Positions 61,626-64,000 of a stretch of DNA of 64,000 nucleotides are shown here, piece by piece. Location: the NCBI GenBank assembly GCA_001443495.1, contig LDXR01000008.1, forward strand, positions 58,987-122,986, read 5' to 3'. A program made the translations under genes and the position numbers. This DNA is from a candidate division NC10 bacterium CSP1-5 (GTDB lineage: Bacteria; Methylomirabilota; Methylomirabilia; Methylomirabilales; CSP1-5). How positions within the stretch are numbered: the first letter of the stretch is position 1; the number at the start of each line of letters is the position of its first letter. Below the pieces are notes generated by a model that searched no databases, was not told the DNA's origin, and was given only the letters and a program-made list of their open reading frames with translations.

Positions 61626-62558
61626 TTACCGCTCGGCAGGCTGGCCGCCCGTCAACAGGTACAGGAGGGCCATGCGGATCGCCACCCCGTTGGTCACCTG
61701 ATCGAGGATGAGGCTGTACGGTCCGTCCGCCACCTCGGGTGCGATCTCCACCCCCCGATTGATCGGCCCCGGGTGCATGATCAGCACGCCTTCCTTTGCC
61801 TTCTTCAACCGCTCGACGGTGAGGCCGAAGAGGCGGCTGTACTCGCGGAGCGATGGGAGCAGGGTGGGACCCTGCCGCTCCCGCTGGATCCGAAGCATCA
61901 TGATGATGTCGGCATCAGCGATGGCCGCCCCTATCTCGCAGGTCGCCCGAACCCCGAGCTGCTCCGGAAAGCGCGGGAGGAGCGTGGATGGTCCCGCGAC
62001 CCTCACCTCTATCCCCATCTTGCGCATGGCGGCAATGTTGGATCGCGCGACCCGGCTGTGGCTGATGTCTCCCACGATCGCCGCCCGGAGCCCATCCAGC
62101 CGTCCCAGCCGCTCGCGGATGGTGAACAGGTCGAGGAGCGCCTGGGTGGGATGCTCGTGGGCCCCGTCCCCGGCATTGATGATCGAGGCCCGCAGGCAAT
62201 CGGCCAGGATCTTGGGGGCCCCCGGAGCCGGATGGCGGATCACCACCACATCCGGGTGCATGGCCTGAAGGGTCTTGCCGGTGTCGAGGAGGGATTCGCC
62301 CTTGGTGACGGAGGAGGCGGTCGCAGAGATGTTGATTACATCGGCGCTCAACCACTTGCCGGCGATCTCGAAAGAGGTCCGCGTCCTCGTGCTCGGCTCG
62401 TAGAAGAGGTTGATCACGGTCTTGCCCCGAAGGGCGGGGACCTTCTTAATCTCTCGGGAGGCGATCTCTTTCATCGAGTCGGCCGTGTCCAGGATGAACT
62501 GGATCTCCTCCGCCTCGAGATCGCGGATCGTCAACAGATCCTTTCGCTTCAGCGCCAT
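61626..62558 (-). CDS. pyrB: Aspartate carbamoyltransferase catalytic chain
   Basis: PyrB condenses carbamoyl phosphate with aspartate. [13 protein letters not shown] is the carbamoyl-phosphate motif (about 52-64); [12 protein letters not shown] (about 136) and the closing [12 protein letters not shown] (about 262) are present. 310 residues, normal length. Second gene of the operon, 22 bases after pyrR; no regulatory pyrI is seen. Confidence 0.96.
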   Translation of the reverse strand: MALKRKDLLTIRDLEAEEIQFILDTADSMKEIASREIKKVPALRGKTVINLFYEPSTRTRTSFEIAGKWLSADVINISATASSVTKGESLLDTGKTLQAMHPDVVVIRHPAPGAPKILADCLRASIINAGDGAHEHPTQALLDLFTIRERLGRLDGLRAAIVGDISHSRVARSNIAAMRKMGIEVRVAGPSTLLPRFPEQLGVRATCEIGAAIADADIIMMLRIQRERQGPTLLPSLREYSRLFGLTVERLKKAKEGVLIMHPGPINRGVEIAPEVADGPYSLILDQVTNGVAIRMALLYLLTGGQPAER

Positions 62559-62580
62559 TGTTCTTCCCGATGCCCCCCCA

Positions 62581-63180
<600 letters not shown>

Positions 63181-63220
63181 CATATACTTCCGCTACAATT
63201 GGGATCTTCAATTACGGCTC

Positions 63221-63253
63221 CTTTACGGGCCTCACCGGGCCCACTTAAAAGGC
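63221..63253 (-). promoter_or_regulatory. PyrR-binding hairpin (anti-antiterminator) in pyr leader
   Basis: Minus strand: CCTTTTAAGTGGGCC, CGGTGAGG, CCCGTAAAGG. CGGTGAGG fits the PyrR loop consensus C-N-G-N-G-A-G-G. The outer CCTTT/AAAGG and inner GGGC/GCCC stems flank an internal loop as expected. Confidence 0.8.
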
Positions 63254-63259
63254 CACATC

Positions 63260-63289
63260 ATCATATTATTCAGGCCCTTCTCCTGTCAA
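63260..63289 (-). promoter_or_regulatory. pyr operon promoter
   Basis: On the minus strand TTGACA (63289-63284), 18 bases, TATGAT (63265-63260). Transcription would begin a few bases before the PyrR-binding hairpin. Confidence 0.75.
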
Positions 63290-63423
63290 GCAGATTTTCG
63301 GAGCTGGGGGGCACGGATTCGGCACCCTCAGCACGGGCGTCTCCAAAGATGAGTCAGAATCAGACCTGACCCTCCCGACAGATCTGGCAGAGTCGCATAA
63401 GGACTTAGCCCCAAATTCCTGGG

Positions 63424-63999
63424 CTATCGTTGCTTTCGGACCAAGCGGAAGATAATCCAAGCCATGGCCAGTGTGAGAGCCGTCAGGGTGACGGCCAACA
63501 CTCCCGCAGAGGCCTTGCTCCAGCGGAGGATCCTCATCTCCCCATAGGTCAGTAGTGCTCCGATGACGGCTCCTGTGATCGCCGCAATGGACACCGCCCA
63601 CCGGGTCCAGGCCGGGGGGCCCTGGTCGGCAACCCGGCTCAGGGCTTTGTACCTGCGTTCAAGGTATGCAAGGGTCCAGAGGCCGATGGCGCCGATCGAG
63701 CCGAGCACCATATTGGCTATGTCGGTCGGGCCATTTATCCCGCGCCGGATCTGGAGGGCTCCGTTCAGGGCCACGAGCAACATCCCTAACCCGAGAACGA
63801 TCATCATGATTGGCTTGAGAAATATGCCTTGCAAGCGTTTCTGGTGCCCGGGGTACGCTCCTCTGTCTCGCCACCACATACGCATCGCCCGAATGGTCGG
63901 CGGGATTCCCAGGTAGCCGCATACATTGAGGATCCCCCAAAGTGGGACCTGGCTCCGCAATGGGAGTACGCTCCAATGGATTCCGCCGGACAGCAGCAT
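63424..63999 (-). CDS. Multi-pass membrane protein, perhaps truncated at window edge
   Basis: A 191-residue frame with four or five hydrophobic helices (for example KPIMMIVLGLGMLLVALNGA and GVLAVTLTALTLAMAWIIF) and a central basic loop RYKALSRVADQGPP. ATG at 63999 is almost at the window edge, so the true start may lie outside. No family is recognised. It lies upstream of, and is read in the same direction as, the pyr promoter. Confidence 0.55.
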   Translation of the reverse strand: MLLSGGIHWSVLPLRSQVPLWGILNVCGYLGIPPTIRAMRMWWRDRGAYPGHQKRLQGIFLKPIMMIVLGLGMLLVALNGALQIRRGINGPTDIANMVLGSIGAIGLWTLAYLERRYKALSRVADQGPPAWTRWAVSIAAITGAVIGALLTYGEMRILRWSKASAGVLAVTLTALTLAMAWIIFRLVRKQR

Positions 64000-64000
64000 G

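Overview
The window (64 kb, GC-rich) is a chromosomal segment of a free-living Gram-negative-type bacterium. It carries housekeeping genes (rpoZ, purA, serA, ppdK, the whole pyrimidine operon), futalosine-type menaquinone genes, ergothioneine genes, a candidate ceramide (sphingolipid) operon and a selenocysteine-type TlpA thioredoxin. No ribosomal RNA or taxonomic marker allows a firm placement. The gene mix and base composition resemble candidate phylum NC10/Methylomirabilota or a deltaproteobacterium-like lineage; that is inference only.

Layout. 1-4.1 kb: end of gmk, rpoZ, mobA, an MqnX-type amidohydrolase, mqnA and a HAD phosphatase, all on the plus strand. 4.1-5.4 kb: a heptad-repeat array running into the start of a fused MNT-HEPN toxin-antitoxin-like gene, then a stand-alone ChrB domain. 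5.7-10.5 kb: egtD, egtB and a two-gene ABC transporter of the OpuC/EgtU type, which looks like an ergothioneine synthesis and uptake unit. 10.7-13.8 kb: DUF2157 and GDYXXLXY membrane pair, YacP-like NYN nuclease, SnoaL-like protein. 13.9-19.5 kb: accessory island with an AbiE-like antitoxin/nucleotidyltransferase pair behind a palindromic operator, a Ser/Thr kinase with 11 TPRs, a DUF3800-like protein and a frameshifted RHH gene. 19.5-25.7 kb: bioB, Ski2-like helicase, radical SAM protein, methyltransferase, CBS protein. 25.9-30.8 kb: PAP2 phosphatase, candidate ceramide operon (SDR, alpha-oxoamine synthase, GNAT), cupin. 31.0-32.1 kb: an intact IS481-like element with a 5-bp target duplication. 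32.2-39.9 kb: KimA-like potassium transporter, tRNA-Glu and many small proteins. 39.9-49.4 kb: ppsR-ppdK, tRNA-Lys, purA-hisZ and serA-aminotransferase, all on the minus strand. 49.7-52.0 kb: the selenoprotein, an EamA transporter and a cis-prenyltransferase. 52.1-53.7 kb: a type II restriction-modification pair fused at its 5' end to an IS1-like remnant. 53.7-63.3 kb: pyrR-pyrB-pyrC-carA-carB-pyrK-pyrD with a PyrR attenuator and a good promoter. The window ends in a membrane protein.

The most notable points are: (1) an in-frame TGA exactly where the first active-site cysteine of a TlpA-like thioredoxin should be, followed by a SECIS-like hairpin; (2) a family of degenerate 7-bp tandem arrays scattered between genes and also inserted in frame inside pyrK, carA and pyrC; (3) the ergothioneine gene cluster with its own transporter; (4) the ceramide operon next to a PAP2-type enzyme; and (5) several toxin-antitoxin or defence-like modules, including one with a clear palindromic operator.
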